Shown here one piece after another: positions 50,136 to 59,063 of a DNA stretch of 64,000 nt. The stretch comes from Metapseudomonas boanensis (GTDB taxonomy: Bacteria > Pseudomonadota > Gammaproteobacteria > Pseudomonadales > Pseudomonadaceae): the NCBI RefSeq assembly GCF_018704125.1, contig NZ_JAGTIS010000008.1:186001-250000 (forward strand), written 5' to 3'. The notes under the pieces were generated by a model that ran no database searches, was not told the DNA's origin, and worked only from the letters and a program-made list of their open reading frames with translations. Both the position numbers and the translations under genes were made by a program. Positions within the stretch are counted from its first letter, which is position 1; each line of letters opens with the position of its first letter.

Positions 50136-51470
50136 TCAGAAAAACTCGGTGTAGCGCTGGATCTCCCAGTCGGAGACGTGGCGGCTGTATTCCACCCACT
50201 CCATGCGCTTCTGCTTGATGAATTCGTCGACGATCTCCGGGCCCAGTACCTCGCGGAACAGCGGGTCGGCCTCCAGAGCGTCGGTGGCTTCCTTGAGCGA
50301 TTGCGGCAGGGTTTTGATGCCGCGCGCGGCGATCTCTTCGAGGCTCAGCTTGTAGAGGTTCTCGTTGCAGATGCTGTCCGGCTCTAGCTGGCGGTCGATA
50401 CCGTCGAGGCCGGCGGCGATGATCGCGGCGGTCACCAGGTAAGGGTTGCAGCCGGCATCCGGCAGGCGGAACTCCAGGCGGCCGTAGGGCACGCGGACCA
50501 TCGCCGAGCGGTTATTGGCGCCGAAGGCGATGAAGGCTGGCGCCCAGGTGGCGCCAGACAGTGAGCGCCCTACGACCAGGCGCTTGTAGGAGTTCACGGT
50601 CGGCGCAGCGAAGGCGCACAGGGCCGGGCCGTGAGCCAACAGGCCGCCGGCGAAGTGGTAGGCCAGCTTCGAGAGGCCCATGCCGCTGGGGTCATTCGGG
50701 TCGTGGAATAGGTTCTTGTTGCTGGCACTGGCAATCGAGAGGTGGAAATGCATGCCGTTGCCGGCGCGTTTCGGATCAGGCTTGGGCATGAACGAGCAGA
50801 TCATGCCCATCTCGTTGGCGATCTCGCCGGCAGCCATTCGGAAGAACGTAAAGCGGTCCGCCGATTCCATGGCGTCGCTGTAGGTGTAGTTGATCTCGAA
50901 CTGGCCGTTGGCGTCTTCGTGGTCGATCTGGTAGATGTCGAAGCCCACCGGCTGCAGGGCCTCGGTCAGGCGTTCGAGGAATTCGCGGGAACGCGAAAGA
51001 CCCTTGTAGTCGTAGCAGGGCTTGTCCAGATTGTCAGAGGCATCCACTAACTGCAGCTTGCCCTGGGTGTCGCGGCGGAACAGGCTGAACTCGGGCTCAA
51101 GGCCGGTGTTCAGGGTCCAACCCTTGTCGGTCAGGCGCTGCACCTGCTGCTGCAGCACATAGCGGCTGTCATAGGGATGCGGCTCGCCATTCACATGTCC
51201 GATGCAGACCACACGGCCGTAGCCCGGCTGCCAGGGCACCGGAATCAGCGTGGACAGATCACCACGGGCCATGAAGTCCGGACCGTGGGGCTCCATGCCC
51301 ATGCCGCAGATGGCGAAACCGGCGAACCCGGCGCCGTCCTCGGCTACCGCCTTGAGGCCGGAAACCGGCACGGACTTGGTCTTCGCAGCGCCGTGGATGT
51401 CCACGAACTGCGCCAGCACATACTTGATCCCGTACTGTTCGATGATGCGCTGCGTTTCAGTTGGCAACAT
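50136..51470 (-). CDS. gmaS: Gamma-glutamylmethylamide synthetase (glutamine-synthetase-like)
   Basis: This 444-residue protein of the glutamine-synthetase family (type III glutamate-ammonia ligase branch) has the catalytic segments [51 protein letters not shown] and [12 protein letters not shown]. It ligates methylamine to glutamate with ATP, giving gamma-glutamylmethylamide. Association with mgsABC identifies it as GmaS rather than housekeeping GlnA. A sigma-54 promoter lies 186 bases upstream. It is divergent from the XRE-cupin regulator. Confidence 0.93.
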   Translation of the reverse strand: MLPTETQRIIEQYGIKYVLAQFVDIHGAAKTKSVPVSGLKAVAEDGAGFAGFAICGMGMEPHGPDFMARGDLSTLIPVPWQPGYGRVVCIGHVNGEPHPYDSRYVLQQQVQRLTDKGWTLNTGLEPEFSLFRRDTQGKLQLVDASDNLDKPCYDYKGLSRSREFLERLTEALQPVGFDIYQIDHEDANGQFEINYTYSDAMESADRFTFFRMAAGEIANEMGMICSFMPKPDPKRAGNGMHFHLSIASASNKNLFHDPNDPSGMGLSKLAYHFAGGLLAHGPALCAFAAPTVNSYKRLVVGRSLSGATWAPAFIAFGANNRSAMVRVPYGRLEFRLPDAGCNPYLVTAAIIAAGLDGIDRQLEPDSICNENLYKLSLEEIAARGIKTLPQSLKEATDALEADPLFREVLGPEIVDEFIKQKRMEWVEYSRHVSDWEIQRYTEFF

Positions 51471-51640
51471 GAGTCTTCACTCCTGGAAAAGGGCAAGGCG
51501 GGCGGGTAGTGGCAGGCAGGGCAAAGCACCGCCGTGAGCAACGACCGCCGGCTTTTCGGGCAAGCCGATTGCTCGGCTGATCAGCGATGGCGTTCTGAAG
51601 ATGTTCATGGCGTCGTGCAAATTCTCTTAAGGAAACTTAG

Positions 51641-51751
51641 TTTCCCAACAGGAATGCAAACGACTTGCCAACTCGGAGGGAGCAGCGAGAAATTGTCTCG
51701 GCGGGAGCCGAGTTGCTCTTTATATGGGAAAATCCGTTTCTCTATGGGAAA
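51641..51751. promoter_or_regulatory. Cluster of three TTTCCCA motifs
   Basis: TTTCCCA at 51641-51647 (plus strand) and its reverse complement TGGGAAA at 51725-51731 and 51745-51751, 20 bases apart. Two similar motifs occur before purU2 (52566, 52586) and one before amtB (46765). Candidate operator of the adjacent XRE-cupin regulator. Confidence 0.5.
51656..51670 (-). promoter_or_regulatory. Sigma-54 promoter of gmaS-mgsABC
   Basis: TGGCAAGTCGTTTGC on the minus strand matches TGGCACG-N4-TTGC at 10 of 11 fixed positions with exact spacing. Predicted start lies near 51644, overlapping the first TTTCCCA motif. Confidence 0.75.
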
Positions 51752-51769
51752 GTCGAAATCGCCCCCAGT

Positions 51770-51795
51770 GAAAGCGCACAGATTTGTGCGCTTTC
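51770..51795. promoter_or_regulatory. 26-base perfect palindrome upstream of the cupin regulator
   Basis: GAAAGCGCACA and TGTGCGCTTTC are perfect 11-base arms around GATT, 51 bases before the regulator start. An extra TGTGCGAAA half-copy follows at about 51799. It may be an enhancer-protein site for gmaS or an autoregulatory site. Confidence 0.55.
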
Positions 51796-51846
51796 CTTGT
51801 GCGAAATTTTATTTCTTGAACCGAAAACGTGCAGGGCCTAAGACTC

Positions 51847-52440
51847 ATGTCGACCGAAACCCCACCCCGCCTCCGCCTGGAGCAATACCTGGGCATGCAG
51901 ATCAAGCGCGAGCGCCAGGCGCAGGAACTGAAGCTTGCCGATGTCGCACGCATCGCCGGTATCAGCCAGGGGATGTTGAGCAAGATCGAGAACGCCCAGG
52001 TTTCCACCAGCCTGGACACCCTGAGCCGCCTGTGCGACGTGCTCGGCATGCCCATGTCGAAGCTGTTCAGCCAGTATGACCAGCCCGACGGCAGCGCCAT
52101 TCTGGTCAAGTCGGGCGAAGGCATGGAGGTGGTTCGCCGCGGCACCGAGAAAGGTCACACCTACCAACTGCTCAACCACACCCGCGGCCCGAAAAAGAAC
52201 TTCGAGGCCTACATGGTGAGCATGGATGACGCAAGCGAGGAGTTCCCCACCTTCTCCCATCCCGGCACTGAGTTCCTTCACCTGCTGGAGGGTGAACTGG
52301 TTTACCGCCACGGCAATCAGCTCTACCACATGGAGGCTGGGGACAGCCTGACCTTCGAGGGTGAAGTCCCCCACGGGCCGGAGAAGCTGCTGAAGGTGCC
52401 GATTCGTTTGCTGTCGGTGATGAATTACGGCAACGAGTGA
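51847..52440 (+). CDS. XRE-cupin transcriptional regulator
   Basis: This 197-residue regulator has an N-terminal XRE helix-turn-helix (about 14-70: KLADVARIAGISQGMLSKIE) and a C-terminal cupin (about 120-195: PGTEFLHLLEGELVYRHGNQ, MEAGDSLTFEGEVPHGPEKL). This architecture is common for regulators of amine, polyamine and amino acid catabolism, the cupin sensing a small metabolite. It is divergent from gmaS-mgsABC and upstream of purU2-folD2-mgdABCD, so it probably controls both halves of the N-methylglutamate pathway. The ATG at 51847 is preferred over a GTG six codons upstream, although its ribosome-binding site is weak. Confidence 0.88.
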   Translation: MSTETPPRLRLEQYLGMQIKRERQAQELKLADVARIAGISQGMLSKIENAQVSTSLDTLSRLCDVLGMPMSKLFSQYDQPDGSAILVKSGEGMEVVRRGTEKGHTYQLLNHTRGPKKNFEAYMVSMDDASEEFPTFSHPGTEFLHLLEGELVYRHGNQLYHMEAGDSLTFEGEVPHGPEKLLKVPIRLLSVMNYGNE

Positions 52441-52462
52441 TTCTCTAGCCACCAGCTCCTTT

Positions 52463-52527
52463 CTTCGCGAGCAAGCTCGCTCCTACAGATCAGGCACCAT
52501 CCCGTAAGGGTGAACTTGCTCGCGAAG
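52463..52527. repeat. REP-like inverted repeat
   Basis: CTTCGCGAGCAAGCTCGCTCC and an inverted GTGAACTTGCTCGCGAAG arm, same family as 18719-18773. It follows the regulator gene. Confidence 0.75.
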
Positions 52528-52565
52528 CTCCTCTCCTACTCCCCTTTCGCTCGGCCCCACAAAAC

Positions 52566-52592
52566 TTTCCCATCAAGATAAAAAATTTCCCA
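52566..52592. promoter_or_regulatory. Two direct TTTCCCA motifs before purU2
   Basis: TTTCCCA at 52566-52572 and 52586-52592, a 20-base spacing equal to that of the pair at 51725/51745. Candidate cupin-regulator site for the purU2-folD2-mgd operon. Confidence 0.5.
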
Positions 52593-52743
52593 CCGATATA
52601 GACCGGCAGCATTTCTTCGCATATAAAAGCGCCAAGGGAATTTTATATTCCTGTCAGTAAAAACGATTCATGGATGAACGCGCACTTCACCCCTGAAAAT
52701 TCCGCCTTGCGATGAGCTGCCCCCACCGATTCGAGGACCAGAC

Positions 52744-53610
52744 ATGCAACACGCCACCCGACATTTCATCATCAAGATCAGCTGCCCGGCGGTGTCGGGC
52801 ATCGTTGCGGCGGTGACGACCTACCTGGCGGACAAGGGGTGCTACATCAGCGAGATGGCCCAGTTCGACGACGACACCAGCGGCCGCTTCTTCATGCGTG
52901 CGGTGTTCCGCTTCAACGAAGGATTCACGGGCGACATCGCGGAGGTCGAGCAGGGCTTCACCGATGTCGCCGTCCGCTTCGACATGGAGTGGACCCTGCA
53001 CAGCACTGCACAACCGATGCGCGTCCTGTTGATGGTGAGCAAGTACGACCATTGCCTGGCCGACCTGCTCTACCGCCATCACAAGGGCGAGATGGACATG
53101 CAGATCACCGCGATCGTCTCCAACCACCTCGACCTGCGTCCAATGGCCGAGCGCGAGGGCATCCGTTTCATCTACCTGCCGGTGACCCGCGACACCAAGG
53201 CCGAGCAGGAAGCCGCGTTGATGAAGATCGTCGATGAGACCCGCACCGAACTGGTGGTGCTGGCCCGCTACATGCAGATTCTCTCCGACGATCTCTGCAA
53301 GCAACTCTCGGGCCGCGCCATCAACATCCACCACTCCTTCCTGCCCGGGTTCAAGGGCGCCAAGCCTTATCACCAGGCCTATGCACGCGGCGTGAAGCTG
53401 ATCGGCGCCACCGCCCACTACGTCACCTCGGATCTCGACGAGGGCCCGATCATCGAGCAGGAAGTCCAGCGCGTAGACCACGCCTACCTGCCCGACGACC
53501 TCGTGGCGGTAGGACGCGACACCGAAACCGTGGCCCTCTCCAAGGCGGTGAAATACCACCTGGAGCACCGCGTCTTCCTCAACCAGGACCGTACGGTGAT
53601 CTTCCGGTGA
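52744..53610 (+). CDS. purU: Formyltetrahydrofolate deformylase (copy 2)
   Basis: This 288-residue ACT plus formyltransferase-like enzyme is collinear with the copy at 37699-38553, with long identical blocks in the C-terminal two thirds (for example [20 protein letters not shown]). It returns THF and releases formate from 10-formyl-THF. It starts the operon purU2-folD2-mgdABCD and overlaps folD2 by four bases. It presumably deals with the formaldehyde or methylene-THF made by N-methylglutamate dehydrogenase. Confidence 0.95.
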   Translation: MQHATRHFIIKISCPAVSGIVAAVTTYLADKGCYISEMAQFDDDTSGRFFMRAVFRFNEGFTGDIAEVEQGFTDVAVRFDMEWTLHSTAQPMRVLLMVSKYDHCLADLLYRHHKGEMDMQITAIVSNHLDLRPMAEREGIRFIYLPVTRDTKAEQEAALMKIVDETRTELVVLARYMQILSDDLCKQLSGRAINIHHSFLPGFKGAKPYHQAYARGVKLIGATAHYVTSDLDEGPIIEQEVQRVDHAYLPDDLVAVGRDTETVALSKAVKYHLEHRVFLNQDRTVIFR

Positions 53611-54530
53611 ACAGCTTCCCCCACGTCAACATCATCGACGGCAAGGCCGCCGCCGCCCGCGTCCTCGCTGAGGTCCGCGACGAAGTCAGCGACCTGAAGA
53701 GTGCCGGCCTCCATCCAGCCCTGGCCGTGGTGCTGGTGGGCAGCGACCCGGCCAGCCAGGTCTATGTACGCAACAAGGTGCTGCGCGCCGAGGAGACCGG
53801 CATCTGCTCCCTCGAGCACAAGCTCCCCGCCGATACCCGCGAAGACGCCCTGCTCGCCCTGATCGAACGCCTGAACGGCGATCCCGCGGTCAACGGCATC
53901 CTTGTGCAGCTGCCGCTTCCCCGGCACATCGACGAGAACCGCGTGCTGCAGGCCATCGACCCGCTGAAGGATGTCGACGGCTTCCACAGCGAGAACGTCG
54001 GCGGCCTCAGCCAGGGCCGCGAGGTGCTCACGCCCTGCACCCCGGCCGGCTGTATGCGCCTGCTTCGAGACACCTGTGGCGACCTCGCCGGCAAGCACGC
54101 GGTGGTGATCGGCCGCTCCAACATCGTCGGCAAACCCATGGCCGCCTTGCTGCTGCAGGCCCACTGCTCGGTGACCGTGGTGCACTCGAAGAGCGCCAAC
54201 CTGCGCGAACTGTGCCGCCAAGCGGACATCGTCGTCGCCGCCGTCGGCCGTCCGCGCCTGGTGGATGCCGACTGGCTGAAATCCGGCGCCGTGGTCATCG
54301 ATGTCGGCATCAACCGCATCGACGAAGGCGGCCGTTCGCGCCTGGTCGGTGATGTCAACTTCGACAGCGCCCTCGGCGTGGTCTCGGCCATCACCCCGGT
54401 GCCCGGTGGCGTCGGTCCGATGACCATCGCCTTCCTGATGAAGAACACCCTGGCCGCGGCGCGCCTGCAGCACCCTGCCCTGCATTCCCAACCCAAGCTT
54501 CCGGAGGCGCCATGCCCTTCAATCTCCTGA
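53607..54530 (+). CDS. folD: Methylene-THF dehydrogenase/cyclohydrolase (copy 2)
   Basis: This 307-residue FolD is very similar to the copy at 38550-39446 ([51 protein letters not shown]). It oxidises methylene-THF to 10-formyl-THF. Its 3' end overlaps the mgdA start by 19 bases, so expression is tightly tied to the dehydrogenase that produces methylene-THF. Confidence 0.95.
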   Translation: MNSFPHVNIIDGKAAAARVLAEVRDEVSDLKSAGLHPALAVVLVGSDPASQVYVRNKVLRAEETGICSLEHKLPADTREDALLALIERLNGDPAVNGILVQLPLPRHIDENRVLQAIDPLKDVDGFHSENVGGLSQGREVLTPCTPAGCMRLLRDTCGDLAGKHAVVIGRSNIVGKPMAALLLQAHCSVTVVHSKSANLRELCRQADIVVAAVGRPRLVDADWLKSGAVVIDVGINRIDEGGRSRLVGDVNFDSALGVVSAITPVPGGVGPMTIAFLMKNTLAAARLQHPALHSQPKLPEAPCPSIS

Positions 54531-55753
54531 AATACGGCCTGAGCTCCGAATACCCGGTGGAAGTGGACCTGCCGCCGCCGAAGGACCTGAAGCCGTCGTA
54601 CGACGTGGTGATCATCGGCGCCGGCGGCCACGGCCTGGCCATCGCCTACTACCTGTCGAAGTACCACGGCATCACCAATGTCGCGGTGCTGGAGAAGTCT
54701 TACCTCGGCGGCGGCAACACCGCGCGCAACACGGCGGTGATCCGTTCCAACTACCTCACCTCCGAAGGCGTGCGCTTCTACGCCGAGTCGGTGAAGTTAT
54801 TCCAGAACCTCTCCAACGAGTTCGACTTCAACATCATGTATTCCGAGCGTGGCCAGCTCACCCTGGCCCACACGGACGCCACGGTACGCGCCTTCCGCCA
54901 GCGCGCCGAAGTGAACAAGCACTTCGGTGGCCGCACCGAGATGATCGACCGCCAGCAGATTCACGAACTGGTCCCCACCCTCAACCTCGACCCCGGCCAC
55001 CTGCCGGTCATCGCCGGGCTCTGGCACATCGATGGCGCCACCGCCCGCCACGACGCCGTGGCCTGGGGCTATGCCAAGCAGGCCGCCAAGCGCGGCGTGG
55101 AAATCCACCAGCTCACCGAAGTGCAGGACCTGGTGGTGGAGAACGGCCGCATCACGGCCGTGAGGACCAACCGCGGCACGGTGAAATGCGGCTGCGCGGT
55201 GCAGGCCATCGCCGGCCACAGCTCGCTGATGATGGCCAAGGCCGGCATCCGCGCGCCGATCCACACCTACCCGCTGCAGGCCATGGTGACCCAGCCGTTC
55301 AAGCCCTTCCTCGATCCGCTGGTGAGCTCCTCCGCGCTGCACTGTTACGTGCAGCAGACCAGCCGCGGCGAGATCGTCTTCGGCGGCGGCTCCGACCCCT
55401 ACCCGCTGTACAACACCCGCTCCACCCTGGACCTTAAGGAAAGCCTGCTGGCCCATGCCATCGAGATGTTCCCCTTCATGGCCAACGCCAAGCTGATGCG
55501 CCAGTGGGCCGGCATCACCGATATGACCCCGGACTACAGCCCGATCATGGGTCTGTCGCCGGTGCAGAACTATTACCTCGACGCCGGCTGGGGCACCTGG
55601 GGCTTCAAGTCCACGCCCATCTGCGGCAAGACCATGGCCGAACTGGTGGCCAGCGGCGGCAAGGTGCCGGAGCTGATCAAGCCCTTCGCCCTGGAGCGCT
55701 TTTCCACCTTCCAGCAGGTCAACGAGATGGGCGCCACGGCGGCCAGCCACTGA
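54512..55753 (+). CDS. mgdA: N-methylglutamate dehydrogenase subunit A (SoxB-like)
   Basis: This 413-residue FAD oxidoreductase of the sarcosine oxidase beta type has the dinucleotide site [20 protein letters not shown], the flavin-linkage region [17 protein letters not shown] and the C-terminal [20 protein letters not shown]. It oxidises the N-methyl group of N-methylglutamate. The subunit set matches heterotetrameric sarcosine oxidase, but the gmaS/mgs context makes N-methylglutamate the likely substrate. A perfect palindrome lies between it and mgdB. Confidence 0.92.
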   Translation: MPFNLLKYGLSSEYPVEVDLPPPKDLKPSYDVVIIGAGGHGLAIAYYLSKYHGITNVAVLEKSYLGGGNTARNTAVIRSNYLTSEGVRFYAESVKLFQNLSNEFDFNIMYSERGQLTLAHTDATVRAFRQRAEVNKHFGGRTEMIDRQQIHELVPTLNLDPGHLPVIAGLWHIDGATARHDAVAWGYAKQAAKRGVEIHQLTEVQDLVVENGRITAVRTNRGTVKCGCAVQAIAGHSSLMMAKAGIRAPIHTYPLQAMVTQPFKPFLDPLVSSSALHCYVQQTSRGEIVFGGGSDPYPLYNTRSTLDLKESLLAHAIEMFPFMANAKLMRQWAGITDMTPDYSPIMGLSPVQNYYLDAGWGTWGFKSTPICGKTMAELVASGGKVPELIKPFALERFSTFQQVNEMGATAASH

Positions 55754-55762
55754 CATATCCCC

Positions 55763-55814
55763 GTAGGAGCGAGCTCTGCTCGCGAAAAGCTTCGCGAGCA
55801 GAGCTCGCTCCTAC
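55763..55814. repeat. Perfect 24-base-arm REP palindrome inside the mgd operon
   Basis: The arms 55763-55786 and 55791-55814 are exact reverse complements around AAGC, the most symmetrical REP-like element in the window. It lies between mgdA and mgdB, 40 bases before the mgdB start. It may tune subunit ratio through mRNA stability or partial termination. Confidence 0.9.
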
Positions 55815-55854
55815 AGAGACCGACTACAGCCTTGCTCGCCAAGGAGTGAAGCCC

Positions 55855-56157
55855 ATGAAGATCATGAATTGCCCACTTAACGGGCCCCGAAACATCAGCG
55901 AATTCACCTATGGCGGCGAATTCAAGGTGATGCCCGACCCGGCCACCTGCAGTGATGCCGAATGGGCCGACTACGTATTCAACAGCGATAACGCCGCCGG
56001 CGTGGTCCGCGAGTGGTGGATGCACAACGCCTCCAGCTACTGGTTCCTCGCCGAGCGCCACACGGTCACCGACCAGATCATTCGCACCTTCGACCCGAAG
56101 GAAATCTTCACCCAACGGGTCGAGTTCAGCCCGCCCAGCCAGGAGATCGCAGGATGA
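55855..56157 (+). CDS. mgdB: N-methylglutamate dehydrogenase subunit B (SoxD-like)
   Basis: This 100-residue SoxD-like protein shows MNCPLNGPRNISEFTYGGEF, WADYVFNSDNAAGVVREWWM and FLAERHTVTDQIIRTF. It is the small zinc-type delta subunit of the heterotetramer. AAGGAG precedes the ATG at 55855. It overlaps mgdC by four bases. Confidence 0.92.
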   Translation: MKIMNCPLNGPRNISEFTYGGEFKVMPDPATCSDAEWADYVFNSDNAAGVVREWWMHNASSYWFLAERHTVTDQIIRTFDPKEIFTQRVEFSPPSQEIAG

Positions 56158-59060
56158 GCCAGTTCAGCCGCTTGCCCGCCCCCATGGGCCTCTTGATCAA
56201 CCGCGATCAGCCCCTCGCCTTCCGCTTCGACGGCACCGACTACCAGGGCTTTGCCGGCGACAGCATCGCCAGCGCCCTGCTCGCCAATGGCCGCTGGCTG
56301 CTGTCGCGCTCCTTCAAGTACCACCGCCCTCGCGGCCCGCTGACCATGGCCGGGCAAGACGCCAACACCCTGGTGCAACTGCCCGACGAGCCCAATGTGC
56401 TGGCCGACGCCCATCCGTTGTGTTCGGGACTGGACGTGACCGGGCAGAACTTCAACGGCTCCCTGGACAACGACCGCGATGCCTATCTCGGCAAGTTCTC
56501 CAGATTCATGCCGGTGGGCTTCTACTACCGCTCTTTCTACAAGCCAAAAGGCATGTGGAAAGTGTGGGAGCCGCTGATCCGCAAGAAGGCCGGCCTCGGC
56601 GTGCTCGACCTGAATTTCAAGCCGCAGTACTACGACAAGGCGTACCTGTTCGTGGACCTCGCCGTAATCGGCGCCGGGCCCGCAGGGCTGCAAGCCGCGC
56701 TGACCGCTGCCAACGCCGGCGCCAAGGTGCTGCTGATCGAACAACAGTCGGTGCTGGGCGGCTCGCTGACCTACGCCCGCTTCGATGTCGAAGGCACCCG
56801 CGCCGAAACCCTGCGCCGCGAACTGGTGGCCACCGTGGAGGGCCACGCCAATATCCAGGTGCTGAAGCAGGCCACCTGCAACGCCTGGTTCACCGACAAT
56901 TACCTGCCGGTGATCCAGGGCCGCCGCCTGTACAAGGTGCGCGCCAAGCAGTGCATCGTCAGCGCCGGCTCCTTCGACCAGCCGGTGGTGTTCCGCAACA
57001 ACGATCTGCCCGGCGTCATGCTCGCCAGCGCCGCCCAGCGCCTGATGAAGCTCTACGCGGTCAAACCCGGCAAGCGCGCGGTGATGCTGACCGGCAACGA
57101 CGACGGCTACCTCGCCGCGCTCGACCTCCACGAGCAAGGCGTCCAGGTCGCCGCGCTGGTGGACATGCGCAGCCAGCCCAGCGACGGTGCACTGAAAACC
57201 GCCCTGGAGAAACGTGGCATTCCCTGCCACCTCGGCAGCACCGTGTATGAGGCCCAGCACGAAAAAGGCATGCGCCACGTCAGTGGCGTGGAGCTGCGCA
57301 AGATCACCGCCCAGGGCCAGGTGGCCGAGCACGGTCTGCACCTTGAGTGCGACCTGCTGTGCATGTCGGCCGGCTACATGCCCGTCTACCAACTGCTCTG
57401 CCAGGCCGGCGGCAAACTGGCCTATGACGAGCAGAAAGCCGAGTTCGCCATCAGTGGCCTGCCACAAGGTCTGGCCATCGCTGGTTCGGTGAATGGCCGC
57501 CACAGTCTGGACAACGTGCTGCTCGACGGCACTCTCGCCGCGGCCCGTGCCATTGCGGCCCTCGGCCTAGACGCCGCCATCGCTGAGCGCGCCTTCAACG
57601 GCGAGGCACGGGTCAACTTCGACTGGCCGATCTTCCCGCACCCCAAAGGCAAGGACTTCGTCGACTTCGACGAGGACCTGCAGGTGCGCGACATCGTCAA
57701 CGCCACCCGCAGCGGCTATCGCGACGTGCAACTGGTCAAGCGCTTCTCCACCGTCGGCATGGGTCCCTCCCAGGGCCGTCACTCCGCCCTGCCCACTGCC
57801 CGCCTGGTGGCCCACGCCACGGGCCGCAGCATCAGCGAAACCGGCGTCACCACCGCACGCCCGCCCTTCGAAGCGGAGAAGCTCGCCCACGTCGCCGGCC
57901 GCGCCTTCGACCCCTACCGGCAAACGCCCATGCACCGCCGCCATCTGCAGGCCGGCGCGAAAATGATGCCCGCCGGCATCTGGCAGCGCCCGGCCTTCTA
58001 CGGCAAGCCGGAAGACCGTGAACGCTGCATGCAGGAAGAAGCCCGCCACGTACGCGAGAAGGTCGGCCTGATCGACGTCTCGACCCTGGGTGGCCTGGAT
58101 GTACGCGGCCCGGACGCCGCCGAGCTGCTGGAGCGCATCTACACCCTGCCCTTCAAGAAGCAACCGGTGGCACGCACGCGCTACGCGCTGATGACCAACG
58201 AGCACGGCGTGGTGATCGACGACGGTGTTTGCGCGCGCCTGGCCGACAACCACTTTTATGTCACCGCCACCACCAGCGGAGTGGACCGCATCTACCAGCA
58301 GATGCTCAAGTGGAACGCCCAGTGGCGCCTGAACGTGGACATCGCCAACGTCACTGCCGCCCTGGCCGCGGTGAACCTGGCCGGGCCGCTGTCACGCCAG
58401 GTGCTGGAGAAGCTCTGCGACGACGTCGACCTGTCCGCCGAGGGCTTCCCCTACCTCGCCGTGCGCAGCGGCACCGTGGCCGGCATTCCGGCGCGGCTGA
58501 TGCGCGTCGGCTTCGTCGGCGAGCTGGGCTACGAGATCCACGTACCGGCGCGCCATGGCGGCAAGCTGTGGGACGCACTGATGGAAGCCGGCGCCGAATT
58601 CGCTATCCGACCATTCGGCGTCGAGACCCAGCGCCTGCTGCGCCTGGAAAAAGGCCACGTGATCATCAGCCAGGACACCGACGGCATGACCCATCCGGCT
58701 GAACTCGACATGCAGTGGTCCATCGGCCGCAAGAAGCCCTTCTTCGTCGGCAAGCGCTCCATCGAGATCCTCGAAGCGCAGCCGCTGAAACGCAAACTGG
58801 TGGGCTTCACCCTGCCCAGGGGCAGTGCGCAACCGCTGGAGGGCCACCTGGTGCTGAACGGGCCGAACATCAGTGGCAACGTCACCTCCTGTGAATACTC
58901 CGGCACCCTCGGCCAAATCATCGGCTTGGCCTACGCCGGCGCCGAACAGGCCGAACCAGGCTCGCAGATTCCGATCCGGGTGGAAGGCGGTCAGGTGGTC
59001 CAGGCCACCGTGGTGCAACTGCCCTTCTTCGATCCCGACAACCAGCGCCAGGAGCTCTGA
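56154..59060 (+). CDS. mgdC: N-methylglutamate dehydrogenase subunit C (SoxA-like)
   Basis: This 968-residue alpha subunit has an N-terminal 2Fe-2S-like/Fer2_4 domain (about 15-95), a pyridine-nucleotide-disulfide oxidoreductase domain (about 165-510; LAVIGAGPAGLQAALTAANA), and a C-terminal GcvT domain (about 600-965; RVGFVGELGYEIHVPARHGG) that binds tetrahydrofolate and traps formaldehyde as methylene-THF. Length and order match SoxA-like alpha subunits. It is coupled to mgdB by ATGA and to mgdD by a three-base gap. Confidence 0.94.
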   Translation: MSQFSRLPAPMGLLINRDQPLAFRFDGTDYQGFAGDSIASALLANGRWLLSRSFKYHRPRGPLTMAGQDANTLVQLPDEPNVLADAHPLCSGLDVTGQNFNGSLDNDRDAYLGKFSRFMPVGFYYRSFYKPKGMWKVWEPLIRKKAGLGVLDLNFKPQYYDKAYLFVDLAVIGAGPAGLQAALTAANAGAKVLLIEQQSVLGGSLTYARFDVEGTRAETLRRELVATVEGHANIQVLKQATCNAWFTDNYLPVIQGRRLYKVRAKQCIVSAGSFDQPVVFRNNDLPGVMLASAAQRLMKLYAVKPGKRAVMLTGNDDGYLAALDLHEQGVQVAALVDMRSQPSDGALKTALEKRGIPCHLGSTVYEAQHEKGMRHVSGVELRKITAQGQVAEHGLHLECDLLCMSAGYMPVYQLLCQAGGKLAYDEQKAEFAISGLPQGLAIAGSVNGRHSLDNVLLDGTLAAARAIAALGLDAAIAERAFNGEARVNFDWPIFPHPKGKDFVDFDEDLQVRDIVNATRSGYRDVQLVKRFSTVGMGPSQGRHSALPTARLVAHATGRSISETGVTTARPPFEAEKLAHVAGRAFDPYRQTPMHRRHLQAGAKMMPAGIWQRPAFYGKPEDRERCMQEEARHVREKVGLIDVSTLGGLDVRGPDAAELLERIYTLPFKKQPVARTRYALMTNEHGVVIDDGVCARLADNHFYVTATTSGVDRIYQQMLKWNAQWRLNVDIANVTAALAAVNLAGPLSRQVLEKLCDDVDLSAEGFPYLAVRSGTVAGIPARLMRVGFVGELGYEIHVPARHGGKLWDALMEAGAEFAIRPFGVETQRLLRLEKGHVIISQDTDGMTHPAELDMQWSIGRKKPFFVGKRSIEILEAQPLKRKLVGFTLPRGSAQPLEGHLVLNGPNISGNVTSCEYSGTLGQIIGLAYAGAEQAEPGSQIPIRVEGGQVVQATVVQLPFFDPDNQRQEL

Positions 59061-59063
59061 GCC

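Larger units (their letters stand above)
51471..51846. other. gmaS / cupin regulator divergent control region
   Basis: 376 bases with no gene, dense in signals: a sigma-54 promoter for gmaS, three TTTCCCA motifs and a long palindrome (separate entries). Confidence 0.65.
52441..52743. other. Gap before purU2 with REP element and TTTCCCA pair
   Basis: 303 bases without a gene. The left half is a REP-like inverted repeat; the right half (52560-52660) is AT-rich and holds two TTTCCCA motifs, so the purU2 promoter probably lies there. Confidence 0.5.
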
